Source: Paenibacillus sp. TCA20 (lineage in GTDB: Bacteria > Bacillota > Bacilli > Paenibacillales > Paenibacillaceae). From it: a DNA stretch of 64,000 nucleotides. Location of the stretch: the NCBI RefSeq assembly GCF_000732325.1, contig NZ_BBIW01000008.1:1-64000 (forward strand). The letters run 5' to 3'. Numbering within the stretch: position 1 is the first letter of the stretch; every line of letters begins with the position of its first letter. Of this stretch, positions 29,179 through 37,177 are shown piece after piece. The notes below the pieces were generated by a model. It worked only from the letters and a program-made list of their open reading frames with translations. It searched no databases and had not been told where the DNA came from. The position numbers were made by a program, and so were the translations under genes.

Positions 29179-29758
29179 AGCGATTATGCCATTCTACTAA
29201 CGCAGCATACAGGCTGTGTGCAATAATATTGGACATCCGGACAACGAGACTTAGCCGGGTATTCTGCAGAACGAAATATTCCATGAAGCCGCCGACATTG
29301 ACGATACCTGTTAAATGGATATCGCCTACCGGCGGCAGTTCTTTATTTACACCTGCTCCTGGTTTAAGTGGACCTGACGCGACCTGAATGCAGCCCACAC
29401 TGGAGGCCTGACCTAAACAGGCATCAATTCCGATAATATAGGGATCTCTGTGTTTGCTGTATATCATGGTGAGCGTATCCTGAAGATTCATGGCGTGAAC
29501 CGGATCTTCCAATGTCCCATAGAGATGGAAGAAAGGACTGTTATGCTCGGATAATGCGGTTCCAACAAGTGGGCCCAGGCAGTCGCCTGTAGAACGGTCA
29601 GTACCAATGCATACGATAACGATCTCTTTGTGATGAGGTGCCTCGAACAGATGAAATAATAAACGATGAATAATAGCTGATTGTACTCCCGGATCGGTAT
29701 GCTGTAGTTTTAAACCAGGCATGTCCTGCAAATTTATCGCTTTTGGAATCCGATTCAT
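29153..29758 (-). CDS. yyaC: Spore protease-like protein YyaC
   Basis: A 201-aa protein of the YyaC family, related to the germination protease GPR. It contains VIVCIGTDRSTGDCLGPLVG and IIGIDACLGQ, motifs also seen in the maturation-protease fold, and a Gly-rich LKPGAGVNKELPPVGDIHLTGIVNVGG. No membrane segment. It faces its neighbours, so it has its own promoter; in B. subtilis yyaC is a sporulation gene in the same neighbourhood. AAGGAAG lies 8-14 bases before the ATG. Confidence 0.92.
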   Translation of the reverse strand: MNRIPKAINLQDMPGLKLQHTDPGVQSAIIHRLLFHLFEAPHHKEIVIVCIGTDRSTGDCLGPLVGTALSEHNSPFFHLYGTLEDPVHAMNLQDTLTMIYSKHRDPYIIGIDACLGQASSVGCIQVASGPLKPGAGVNKELPPVGDIHLTGIVNVGGFMEYFVLQNTRLSLVVRMSNIIAHSLYAALVEWHNRSTLLAVQE

Positions 29759-29863
29759 AGCGCACTATCTTCCTTTCGTGCTTGGATTAGTATTAAATAG
29801 TATATGGAAGAAGCTTAGTTTTTATACTTGGTGCGTTTCGTATTCATAGACTGGAGGTATAGG

Positions 29864-30139
29864 ATGGAGCTGTGGCTGACCATCGCATTTGATTCAACGC
29901 AGCAGGCGCTTCGCGCAGAAATGCTGCTCGAATATGCAGGGATTGATATTGATACCTATCCAACGCCGAAGGAAATAACGGCAGGCTGCGCACTGTCCAT
30001 CCAGTTTCCATCGGAGGATTTAAGACAAGTCCATCAAATCATCGTGAGTGAAAAAGTGGAGATTCGCGGCATCTATGAAAAAAAAGGTGCTGAGTATATA
30101 CAAGTGGAATGGTGTGAACAAGAAGGGGAGGAGTATTAA
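29864..30139 (+). CDS. DUF3343 domain protein
   Basis: A 91-aa small protein starting MELWLTIAFDSTQQALRAEMLL, which matches the DUF3343 family (putative Se/S carrier-like fold: strand, helix, PTPKEITAGCALSIQF). The GCALS cysteine is a conserved position. The frame extends to GTG/ATG codons upstream (29828), but ATG 29864 with TGGAGGT 5 bases upstream is the normal start. Its TAA overlaps the ATG of the MscS gene (TTAATG), so the two are translationally coupled. Confidence 0.85.
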   Translation: MELWLTIAFDSTQQALRAEMLLEYAGIDIDTYPTPKEITAGCALSIQFPSEDLRQVHQIIVSEKVEIRGIYEKKGAEYIQVEWCEQEGEEY

Positions 30140-31230
30140 TGTGGTTTGAAGCATCAGGAACGACTCCTGAAACGGAAACAAATGAAACACAGGAAGAGAC
30201 TACTGGAACAGAGGAAACGGCACCGACTGAAGGAAATACAGATACAGGCACAGATACAGGAGGAAGCACTTCTGATCCTGCGGCTACCCCCGATGACGGA
30301 ACACTCTCCGAAAATGTAGGGGAAGCGGTTCAAGGGACCGTTGATGAAGCGAAGCGTTTAAGTGATGTCTTCTGGAACTGGGTCACGGACACCAATATGT
30401 GGATTCATTACGCAGGAATTGCACTACAGATCATTATTGTATTTATTCTGACCCGGATCGCGATTAAGGTACTTCATAATGTCATTGATCGGTCCCTGTT
30501 GAATCGTCAGTCAGAGCGAAAAATTAGAATCAATAAAAGACGTGTAAACACAGTAGGCGAGCTGCTCAAAAATGTGGTCTCTATCGTATGTAACTTCATT
30601 CTTGTACTCCTCATTTTATCTCAAATGGGTGTGAATCTCGGACCCGTACTCGCCAGTGCTGGGGTACTCGGGTTAGCCATCGGTTTTGGTGCGCAAAGCT
30701 TGGTCAAAGATATTATTACTGGATTCTTCATTATATTGGAGGATCAGTTCGCGGTAGGCGATGTCGTTCAGTCAGGAACACTGAAGGGTACAGTAGAGGT
30801 CATTGGTCTTCGAACAACAAAGATCGTTAGCTTTACTGGTGAAGTGCATATTATTCCTAATGGAACCATTACGACGGTAACCAACTATTCGATGGCCAAT
30901 TCCCGTGCGATTGTGGATATACCGATGAAAGGCGAGGAGCAGCTGGGAGAGAGTATGAGAATGGTGAAGGAAGCCGTTCAAAATCTGCCTGAGCGCAACA
31001 GCAACGTTTTAATGGTGCCGGAGGTCGTTGGCATACAATCCATGACAACCGCTGAATATGTGATTCGAGTAGTGGCTGAGTGTCTGCCCAATACTAATCA
31101 TGAGGTGGAGCGTCTCATCAAGATGGATGTAAAAGAAGCGCTGGAATATAAGGAGAGCGTAAGGCTTGCTGAACTGGAAGCCGCTGCAGCCAATGAAGAA
31201 AATACGGGGGATGGTTCGAATGGAGCGTAA
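30139..31230 (+). CDS. Mechanosensitive channel, MscS family
   Basis: A 363-aa small-conductance channel. Residues 1-75 are a Thr/Glu/Gly-rich acidic tail with no structure, then membrane segments at ~95-115, 150-172 and the pore helix ASAGVLGLAIGFGAQSLVKDIITGFFIILED, followed by the MscS beta domain (DQFAVGDVV, EVHIIPNGTITTVTNYS). It protects the cell from hypo-osmotic shock. The start overlaps the preceding stop by one base and its 3' end overlaps the DUF951 gene. The acidic N-terminal tail is longer than in YkuT-type channels. Confidence 0.92.
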   Translation: MWFEASGTTPETETNETQEETTGTEETAPTEGNTDTGTDTGGSTSDPAATPDDGTLSENVGEAVQGTVDEAKRLSDVFWNWVTDTNMWIHYAGIALQIIIVFILTRIAIKVLHNVIDRSLLNRQSERKIRINKRRVNTVGELLKNVVSIVCNFILVLLILSQMGVNLGPVLASAGVLGLAIGFGAQSLVKDIITGFFIILEDQFAVGDVVQSGTLKGTVEVIGLRTTKIVSFTGEVHIIPNGTITTVTNYSMANSRAIVDIPMKGEEQLGESMRMVKEAVQNLPERNSNVLMVPEVVGIQSMTTAEYVIRVVAECLPNTNHEVERLIKMDVKEALEYKESVRLAELEAAAANEENTGDGSNGA

Positions 31231-31432
31231 AGTGTTTAACCTGGGGGACATCGTTCAGATGAAAAAGCCTCATCCTTGCGGCAGCAATGAGATGGAAATT
31301 ATCCGCATGGGGATGGATATTCGAATTAAGTGTGTAGGCTGCAAGCATAGTGTGCTTGTGCCCCGTCCTAAGTTTGAAAAGAATTTTAAGAAAGTTCTTC
31401 GCTCGGCAGCGGATCCGCAAGGACAAGAGTAG
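31220..31432 (+). CDS. DUF951 protein
   Basis: A 70-aa basic protein: MERKVFNLGDIVQMKKPHPCGSNEMEIIRMGMDIRIKCVGC. The pair CG...CxxC, together with the start NLGDIVQMKKPHPCG, identifies the DUF951 family, likely a small zinc-ribbon or RNA-binding fold; function unknown. It starts inside the end of mscS (11-base overlap), with GGGGG 9 bases upstream of ATG 31220. In many Bacillales ychF follows; here it does not. Confidence 0.88.
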   Translation: MERKVFNLGDIVQMKKPHPCGSNEMEIIRMGMDIRIKCVGCKHSVLVPRPKFEKNFKKVLRSAADPQGQE

Positions 31433-31446
31433 GCTGCAATCCATGC

Positions 31447-31475
31447 TTGCCAACAGACAAGCAAAAGTGTATAAT
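31447..31475 (+). promoter_or_regulatory. tRNA-Ser promoter
   Basis: -35 TTGCCA (31447-31452), 17-bp spacer, perfect -10 TATAAT (31470-31475), with the tRNA starting 12 bp after the -10. Confidence 0.8.
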
Positions 31476-31487
31476 ATAAAGTGCTGC

Positions 31488-31579
31488 GGAAAGGTACCCA
31501 AGAGGTTATAAGGGGACTGACTCGAAATCAGTTAGGCGCCTTGCGGCGTGCGAGGGTTCGAATCCCTCTCTTTCCGCCA
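31488..31579 (+). tRNA. tRNA-Ser (anticodon CGA)
   Basis: A 92-nt tRNA with acceptor GGAAAGG/TCTTTCC, anticodon stem ACTGA/TCAGT around loop CTCGAAA (anticodon CGA, 31523-31525), a long variable arm (GGCGCC-TTGC-GGCGTGC) typical of serine tRNAs, T arm GAGGGTTCGAATCCCTC and an encoded CCA end. It reads UCG codons. Confidence 0.97.
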
Positions 31580-31612
31580 CACCATTTAACTGTTCAATAT
31601 ATAGAGATTAGG

Positions 31613-31637
31613 CCCTGCATCTAATGCAGGGTCTTTT
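31613..31637 (+). terminator. tRNA-Ser terminator
   Basis: CCCTGCAT, loop CTA, ATGCAGGG followed by TCTTTTG, 33 bp after the tRNA. A short T stretch, but the stem is perfect. Confidence 0.75.
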
Positions 31638-31684
31638 GTCGTTATGGACGCGGACGTTATAGATGGCTTGTTGACTAAAATAGT

Positions 31685-31713
31685 CACCAAAAAAGGACCC
31701 TTTCGGGCCCTTT
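31685..31713 (-). terminator. Minus-strand terminator for the small-ORF/yjzC side
   Basis: Minus strand: AAAGG-G-CCC, loop GAAA, GGG-T-CCTTT followed by TTTGG. It faces the small genes at 31765-32260 and separates them from the tRNA. Confidence 0.75.
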
Positions 31714-31764
31714 ATGGGGGGCAGTGCATTTTTTTAAAGAAAACATCTTTTACGACAGCTTCGG

Positions 31765-31856
31765 TTAGAAGCTCGGTGTACTGCTACGCAATACCAGTGC
31801 ATCTGAATCCATAATTACTTCATCAATTGCACATTACCTTCCGCTTCTATCGCCAC
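31765..31856 (-). pseudogene. Possible small gene (~30 aa) with one-base frameshift
   Basis: GTG at 31856 is preceded by AAGGAGGGTCTTTAAC, an excellent ribosome site, but the frame stops after 13 codons (MAIEAEGNVQLMK, stop 31817-31815). A second frame continues with IDEVIMDSDALVLRSSTPSF and stops at 31767-31765. Adding one base near 31823 would give one uninterrupted 30-codon frame, followed about 50 bp later by a terminator. I do not recognise the peptide. Either a decayed small gene, a sequencing error, or chance; the ribosome site and terminator argue against chance. Confidence 0.4.
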
Positions 31857-32065
31857 GTTAAAGACCCTCCTTCAAATGAATAAGTCCGGCTCTGTCTTCA
31901 AATCATCCAACGGAACCACACCTCTCTGTGAAGCACTGCCTTGATTGTATTATATCCGCATCAGCGAATTATAACCGGGAATTATATTGGTAAAGTTTGG
32001 ATTGAAGAAGATCGAGCTTGCTTACGTATAACATGACCATGCTGATCGCTTTTCTGCTCATCGCC

Positions 32066-32260
32066 TTAATGAACCCGGGCTTTGGTCAGCTTTTTCCATT
32101 TTCGATTATGATTTGAGGTTTCAGGGAAAGTCTCTCCTTTTTTGAGCTTGATCCGCTTAGGATCGTTGATCTCGGTATGGAAGCTTCTTTCACCAATCTC
32201 CGTGTACTCTCCATCATTAGGTGCTTTGTCTCCTGGTTCAAACTCCGTTTTCTCACCCAT
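32066..32260 (-). CDS. yjzC: YjzC-family small protein
   Basis: A 64-aa hydrophilic protein, MGEKTEFEPGDKAPNDGEY...IKLKKGETFPETSNHNRKWKK, matching the YjzC family of Bacillales in length and in the motifs GDKAPNDG and FPETSNHNR. Function unknown. AAGGAGGGCAATTCAA gives a strong ribosome site for the ATG at 32260. It is the only reverse-strand coding gene in this part and lies upstream of the possible small gene at 31765-31856. Confidence 0.85.
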   Translation of the reverse strand: MGEKTEFEPGDKAPNDGEYTEIGERSFHTEINDPKRIKLKKGETFPETSNHNRKWKKLTKARVH

Positions 32261-32370
32261 TTGAATTGCCCTCCTTCGTTATTCTGATCTAAATATGTGT
32301 CACATTGGCTATTGTGCGCAGTCTCTTGAAGGAACATGTCTGATCAACATTGGTAAAAGAGAACATGTGC

Positions 32371-32399
32371 TTGCACTCGTTTATTGAAAATGGTATATT
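32371..32399 (+). promoter_or_regulatory. rpsF-ssb-rpsR promoter
   Basis: -35 TTGCAC (32371-32376), 17-bp spacer, -10 TATATT (32394-32399) with TGG just upstream. The ~70-nt leader contains GACTT...AAGTC (32440-32459) around GAGGGCCTT just before the ribosome site; this could be the S6:S18 autoregulatory leader known for rpsF operons, but I cannot confirm its fold. Confidence 0.7.
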
Positions 32400-32477
32400 G
32401 ATATGGTGCGAGTTTAATCTCGTTCCTTGCTCTTAAGCGATGACTTGAGGGCCTTAAGTCCATAAGGAGGTGCTAGT

Positions 32478-32768
32478 ATGCGCAAATACGAAGTGATGTA
32501 CATTATTCGTCCTGACATTGAACAAGAAGCTGTTCAAGCTGCAGTCGAAAAATTCCAAGGCATCATCTCCAACGGCGGTGGTGAAATTACAAAACACGAC
32601 GTAATGGGTAAACGCCGTCTTGCGTATGAGATCAAGAAATTCCGTGATGGTCATTATGTGTTGGTTAACTTCACTGCTGAACCAGCTGTCGTTTCCGAAA
32701 TGGAACGTATCATGAAAATTTCTGACGAAGTAATTCGTTATCTCATCACGAACGACGTTGTTGCTTAA
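32478..32768 (+). CDS. rpsF: 30S ribosomal protein S6
   Basis: A 96-aa protein beginning MRKYEVMYIIRPDIEQEAVQ and containing MGKRRLAYEIKKFRDGHYVL, matching bacterial S6. AAGGAGGTGCTAGT is the ribosome site. It opens the conserved rpsF-ssb-rpsR operon; the S6 and S18 products bind together in the small-subunit platform. Confidence 0.98.
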   Translation: MRKYEVMYIIRPDIEQEAVQAAVEKFQGIISNGGGEITKHDVMGKRRLAYEIKKFRDGHYVLVNFTAEPAVVSEMERIMKISDEVIRYLITNDVVA

Positions 32769-32818
32769 TTCGTTTCAAGTGATTTTGTAAGAACTACGCT
32801 CAGAAGGAGGGGATTAGA

Positions 32819-33307
32819 TTGTTGAACCGAGTCATTCTGATCGGCCGGTTAACTCGTGACCCAGAATTGCGGTACACACCTGCAGGGGTAGCCGTAACGC
32901 AGTTTACCATTGCTGTAGACCGTCCGTTTACAAGCCAAGGCGGGGAAAGAGAAGCTGATTTTATACCGGTCGTTACCTGGAGACAGCTAGCGGAGACTTG
33001 CGCAAATTATTTGCGTAAAGGACGTTTGACAGCCGTCGAAGGGCGCATCCAAGTAAGAAACTACGAGAATAACGAAGGCAAGCGTGTATACGTAACTGAA
33101 GTTATTGCAGATAACGTTCGTTTCTTGGAATCCAACCGTGATGGCGGCAACGCGAACAATAACGGTGGTGGTATGCGTGAAGAGCCTTCCTATGGAGGCA
33201 GCGGCCGCGGGAATAATAGCAATAACAATTTCTCACGGAACAATCAGGATCCTTTTTCCGATGACGGAAAACCGATTGATATTTCGGATGATGATTTGCC
33301 ATTTTAA
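32819..33307 (+). CDS. ssb: Single-stranded DNA-binding protein SsbA
   Basis: A 162-aa OB-fold protein ([26 protein letters not shown]) with a Gly/Asn-rich linker (about residues 105-145) and the acidic C-terminal tip DDDLPF that recruits replication and repair partners. The start is TTG at 32819, with AAGGAGG 8 bases upstream. It lies between rpsF and rpsR, the standard place for the essential SSB. Confidence 0.97.
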   Translation: MLNRVILIGRLTRDPELRYTPAGVAVTQFTIAVDRPFTSQGGEREADFIPVVTWRQLAETCANYLRKGRLTAVEGRIQVRNYENNEGKRVYVTEVIADNVRFLESNRDGGNANNNGGGMREEPSYGGSGRGNNSNNNFSRNNQDPFSDDGKPIDISDDDLPF

Positions 33308-33326
33308 TTAGGAAGGACTGAATAGC

Positions 33327-33599
33327 ATGAGCTTCAAACAAAGAGAAGGCGGAGACAACGATAAAAGACCGGCTCGCCGCGGCGGCCGTAACAAACGTCG
33401 TAAAGTGTGCTTCTTCACTGTTAACAAAATTACTCACATTGACTATAAAGATACGGATCTGCTTCGTAAATTTATCAGTGAGCGCGGAAAAATTTTGCCA
33501 CGCCGTGTAACAGGTACAAGCGCAAAATACCAACGCATGTTGACGATTGCAGTTAAACGCTCCCGTCAAATCGCATTGCTTCCGTACACAACTGAATAG
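33327..33599 (+). CDS. rpsR: 30S ribosomal protein S18
   Basis: A 90-aa basic protein with [25 protein letters not shown] and [14 protein letters not shown] [21 protein letters not shown], the S18 signature. The Gly/Arg-rich N-terminal extension is typical of this group. GGAAGGAC precedes ATG. A terminator follows. Confidence 0.98.
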   Translation: MSFKQREGGDNDKRPARRGGRNKRRKVCFFTVNKITHIDYKDTDLLRKFISERGKILPRRVTGTSAKYQRMLTIAVKRSRQIALLPYTTE

Positions 33600-33620
33600 T
33601 TAACGATTCAGTGAACGGGA

Positions 33621-33657
33621 AGGACAGTCTGCTACTTAGCAGGCTGTCCTTTTTTTG
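33621..33657 (+). terminator. rpsR operon terminator
   Basis: A 13-bp stem AGGACAGTCTGCT / AGCAGGCTGTCCT (one G-T pair) with loop ACTT and seven T. Confidence 0.93.
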
Positions 33658-33739
33658 TAGGGTTGTTCCTGGAATGGTAGAACGAATATAATAGAATACA
33701 TAGATTTCATCATTTATCTAAAAAGCTTGAGGAGTGGTT

Positions 33740-34366
33740 ATGAACAGACAGCGGCAGTATAAACAGAAGCGAAGATCAAGTGGACCTGTTCTTTTTGTAT
33801 TTCTTGTATTGGGTCTTGTCTATTATATCTCTCAAACGGAATCATTTAATATAGATTGGGGAAGTCCTACGCATCTGTTTGAAGAGGATGAGCCGAAGTA
33901 TGTAACAGAGCTCCATCCTGAAGTGGCAGCGAAGAAATCTCAGCTGGTAGAGCTTGCGAAGCAAAAAGGTATACAAATCATGATCACAGAAGGTCATCGC
34001 AGTGAAGAGAGACAAAATGAGCTGTATGAGCAAGGTAGAACGACGGAAGGGCAGATTGTCACCTCTGCTCGTGGAGGGGAATCGTATCATAACTATGGCC
34101 TTGCAATAGATTTTGCAATTCGGGTATCCGAAGACAAAGTGATATGGGACATGGAGTATGATGGGAACAACAATGGTGAATCCGACTGGATGGAAGTTGT
34201 CGCTATTGCCAAAAATCTTGGATTTAAGTGGGGCGGAGACTGGGTCAATTTCCCCGATTATCCACATCTGCAGTATGACTTTGGCTATAGTATTGCTGAA
34301 CTACAGCGTGGAAAGAGACCGCCTGGTTATGAGATCAAGCCAGAAGATTTGGAAGCAAGTGAATAA
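33740..34366 (+). CDS. M15-family cell-wall peptidase (CwlK/VanY-like)
   Basis: A 208-aa protein with one N-terminal membrane segment (residues ~16-35, GPVLFVFLVLGLVYYI) that anchors it outside the cell. The catalytic part has GHRSEERQNELYEQGRT and TSARGGESYHNYGLAIDFA, holding the zinc-binding His and Asp (SxHxxGxAxD), and a final HLQYDFG-type His. The pattern is closest to the L-Ala-D-Glu endopeptidase CwlK group; D,D-carboxypeptidase activity cannot be excluded. Start ATG 33740 with GAGGAG upstream. A terminator closes the gene. Confidence 0.88.
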   Translation: MNRQRQYKQKRRSSGPVLFVFLVLGLVYYISQTESFNIDWGSPTHLFEEDEPKYVTELHPEVAAKKSQLVELAKQKGIQIMITEGHRSEERQNELYEQGRTTEGQIVTSARGGESYHNYGLAIDFAIRVSEDKVIWDMEYDGNNNGESDWMEVVAIAKNLGFKWGGDWVNFPDYPHLQYDFGYSIAELQRGKRPPGYEIKPEDLEASE

Positions 34367-34414
34367 CCTATGAATGAGTCATTATATGATAAGGAACAAG
34401 CTAAGAAATATAGG

Positions 34415-34453
34415 AGAAGTAAGCTCTGTACATGGTTAGAGCTTACTTCTTTT
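34415..34453 (+). terminator. Terminator of the M15 peptidase gene
   Basis: A perfect 13-bp stem AGAAGTAAGCTCT / AGAGCTTACTTCT, then TTTTC, 49 bp past the stop. Confidence 0.88.
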
Positions 34454-35329
34454 CGTAGAATGTGAAGAAATGATAGCAGGCCGCTTCATTTTTCGATTTA
34501 TTCGCGAGATTCATCATTTTTGACTTGAAATTAATAAAGATAATTGTATAATAGGAAAAAAGTTCTATTATAATCAACAAATATAATAGAAGTATAAAGC
34601 ACCTGTTAATTTACTTTTGACGAAATAGAACCACGCTAATTTATCGTACAAATCCACTATCCGCCTCATTTACAGAATCATCATAGCAGATAAATCCAAT
34701 TCAACTGAGTTAATTACATGTTATATTATATTACACTTAATAATGCTTTATAAGCTGATATTGGCTATGAAGTGTAAGTGGTATGTCATGTTTTGTTTGA
34801 AAAACAGATATTTTATGAAGAAAGTCCTCAACACAATCTAGAAGTTTAGATCTACAAAAACAGGTCTATATACCCCGTCTCTAAACCTTTAAACAACATT
34901 TTTAATAAAAATACGAAAAAATTATTGACGTTAGTAATATTTACACGTATTATTACAATAACTTATTCGGAATTGAAAATGTAGGTACATCTTACATTTA
35001 TTGACCTTTGGTCTAAAAGTTTCTATCCTTTTCACATTTCGACCTCATAGACTCAGCAATAAGACCATCGAATTATGACTTAGATCCACTCCACAACTAG
35101 AGAAGCCCACATCTTGCGAGACTTGCCATCAACGACTAAACATTATTTACTCTACACAACGTCCTATCACTTACAAACTAGCATTTCGCTCTATTTCTTT
35201 CATTACACAACAGTGCATCATGATTAAATTTACTCACCTCTGTAATTATTCATGGATAAGTATTCATACATAATTATCCTGATAATTTATAAGCAACAAG
35301 CATTATAGAATTTTACGAGGAGGATTTTC
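34454..35329 (+). promoter_or_regulatory. Long non-coding region and leader upstream of oppA
   Basis: About 875 bp with no credible gene. Promoter candidates: TTGAAA-16-TATAAT (34525-34552) and TTGACG-17-TATTAT (34925-34953). The second would give a ~370-nt leader for oppA. Between the two promoters an inverted repeat GTTTAGA/TCTAAAC (34844-34885) encloses a smaller GGT/ACC stem. Within the leader, 35041-35220 has 20 G and 52 C, the opposite skew to the surrounding rightward genes. No T-box, SAM or other known riboswitch core was recognised. The size suggests regulated expression (CodY or nutrient control), which is inference. Confidence 0.5.
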
Positions 35330-37099
35330 ATGAGAAAGAGATTTTCGCTAATGCTTGTGATCATGCTCATGCTGGTTACTGTGCTGGCAGCATGCTCCGG
35401 CGGATCAACAGCTGAAGAACCAACGACGGGGGAACCACCTGTAGAAACAACTGAACCGGCAGAGACACCAGAAGAGCCGGCAGAAGAACCAGCAGCAGAA
35501 GATGCTACGCAAAATGATGGTTTGTTCGAAGCATCGGACATGTCAATGAATCCAGGAACAGCAACAAACCGTACTGACACTTTAATTGTAGGGATTACAT
35601 CTCCTGCAGGCGTATTTAACCCGATTTTTGCAAGTACTACCTATGATGTATGGGTAAACGATCTTATTTTTGAATCATTCCAAGGTATCAATGCAGACGG
35701 AACGTACTCTCCTCGCCTTGCTGAGAGCATCGAGGTTAGTGAAGACGGATTGCAATATACCTTCAAGTTGAAGCCAGATCTGAAATACACTAACGGTTCT
35801 CCAGTAACCGTAAACGATTATTACTTAGCTCTTAAGATGTACCATGACAGCAGCTATGATGGTCAATCCGATCCACTCTCTTGGAAGATCAAAGGTGGAC
35901 AAGAGTATTATGATGGCACGGCTGATGAAATCTCTGGTGTAACCATTGTTGATGATCATACTGTAGAAGTTGAAGTTACAGAAGCAACAGCTCTGACTCA
36001 AGTATATCTCGCAGGCGTTCCTTTCATCCCTTCAGACTACTATGGTGAATCTTATACTCAAGGGAACCTGGATGGGGTTAAAGCACTGAACGACAAGCCA
36101 ATCGGTTCTGGTCAATATGTAATGAAGTCATTTGTGCCAGGTCAAGAGGTTGTATTTGAAGCAAACCCAGATTACCACTTGGGAGCTCCAAAAATTAAGA
36201 ATGTAATTTACAAAACGACGACGGACGAAACAAGACTTGCGATGCTTGAATCCGGTGAAATTGACATGGATATGCTCACAGTCGATGAAGATAACGTGGA
36301 AATGGCGCAGCTCCTTGGATTCTTGGATCTGAACATCTTCCCAACGAATGGATATGGCTACATCGGTATGAACCATGAAAGTCCGAAATTCTCTGATGTA
36401 AAAGTGCGTCAAGCCTTGGTGTATGGACTCAATCGTGCTGAAATTGTAGAAGCGGTATACGGTAAATTTGCCGATGTTATCAATATTCCACAATCCAAGC
36501 AATCTTGGGCTTATACCGAAGAAGGTATTGAAACCTATGCATTTGACACCGAAAAGGCTAAAGCACTTCTTGATGAAGCAGGCTGGACTGTAGGTGCAGA
36601 TGGTATTCGTGAGAAAGATGGAGAGAAATTTAAAATTGACTTCTCTGCTACAGCGGATAATGTCGTAGTAGATGCACTTCTTCCAATCATGACAGCGAAC
36701 TATGAAGAGCTTGGCATTGAAGTCGTAGCTGAGGTACTTGATTTCAACGCAATTACGGAAAAAGCGGAATCAGGAAACTTTGAGATGTTCTTCATGGCAT
36801 GGGGCTTGACTCCAGATCCAGATACAACGGTTTATACAACAGAAGGTGCTCAGAACCGCCTTGGATATTCTCATCCAGCCTATGACGAGTTGGCAGCACA
36901 AGGTAAGGCAGAGCTAGATACAGAGAAGCGTAAAGAAATCTACGCTAAGGCATATCAAGAGCTTAATGCAACGATTCCGGATATCTTGATGTACCAAAGA
37001 CGTGACGGTTGGGCAATCAATGGCCGTATCAACGGTCTAGAAATTACACCTTACAAAGACTTCACGATTGATCTGTACAAAGCCGAAATCGGAGAATAA
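35330..37099 (+). CDS. oppA: Peptide ABC transporter substrate-binding lipoprotein
   Basis: A 589-aa family-5 extracellular solute-binding protein. The lipoprotein signal MRKRFSLMLVIMLMLVTVLAAC places the lipidated Cys at residue 22; an acidic Pro/Glu-rich linker (residues ~25-65) follows, then the binding domain (FNPIFASTTYDVWVNDLIFE, then LAESIEVSEDGLQYTFKLK). It would capture oligo- or dipeptides and pass them to OppB/OppC. GAGGAGGATTTTC is the ribosome site. A stable hairpin separates it from oppB, likely allowing higher expression of the binding protein. The exact substrate is not shown. Confidence 0.93.
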   Translation: MRKRFSLMLVIMLMLVTVLAACSGGSTAEEPTTGEPPVETTEPAETPEEPAEEPAAEDATQNDGLFEASDMSMNPGTATNRTDTLIVGITSPAGVFNPIFASTTYDVWVNDLIFESFQGINADGTYSPRLAESIEVSEDGLQYTFKLKPDLKYTNGSPVTVNDYYLALKMYHDSSYDGQSDPLSWKIKGGQEYYDGTADEISGVTIVDDHTVEVEVTEATALTQVYLAGVPFIPSDYYGESYTQGNLDGVKALNDKPIGSGQYVMKSFVPGQEVVFEANPDYHLGAPKIKNVIYKTTTDETRLAMLESGEIDMDMLTVDEDNVEMAQLLGFLDLNIFPTNGYGYIGMNHESPKFSDVKVRQALVYGLNRAEIVEAVYGKFADVINIPQSKQSWAYTEEGIETYAFDTEKAKALLDEAGWTVGADGIREKDGEKFKIDFSATADNVVVDALLPIMTANYEELGIEVVAEVLDFNAITEKAESGNFEMFFMAWGLTPDPDTTVYTTEGAQNRLGYSHPAYDELAAQGKAELDTEKRKEIYAKAYQELNATIPDILMYQRRDGWAINGRINGLEITPYKDFTIDLYKAEIGE

Positions 37100-37118
37100 T
37101 TAAATCAGCATGATAACG

Positions 37119-37150
37119 ATAAGCTCAGCTCTGGCAAGAGCTGAGCTTAT
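37119..37150 (+). promoter_or_regulatory. Intercistronic hairpin between oppA and oppB
   Basis: A perfect 14-bp stem ATAAGCTCAGCTCT / AGAGCTGAGCTTAT with loop GGCA, starting 20 bp after the oppA stop. No T run follows, so it probably protects the oppA 3' end or reduces read-through, as in many binding-protein operons. Confidence 0.75.
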
Positions 37151-37177
37151 CTACTTTTCAAACCCGGGAGGAATATT

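Noticed and set aside
32086..32337. Alternative minus-strand frame overlapping yjzC
   Set aside because: The overlapping frame matches the YjzC family and has a strong ribosome site; this one has neither.
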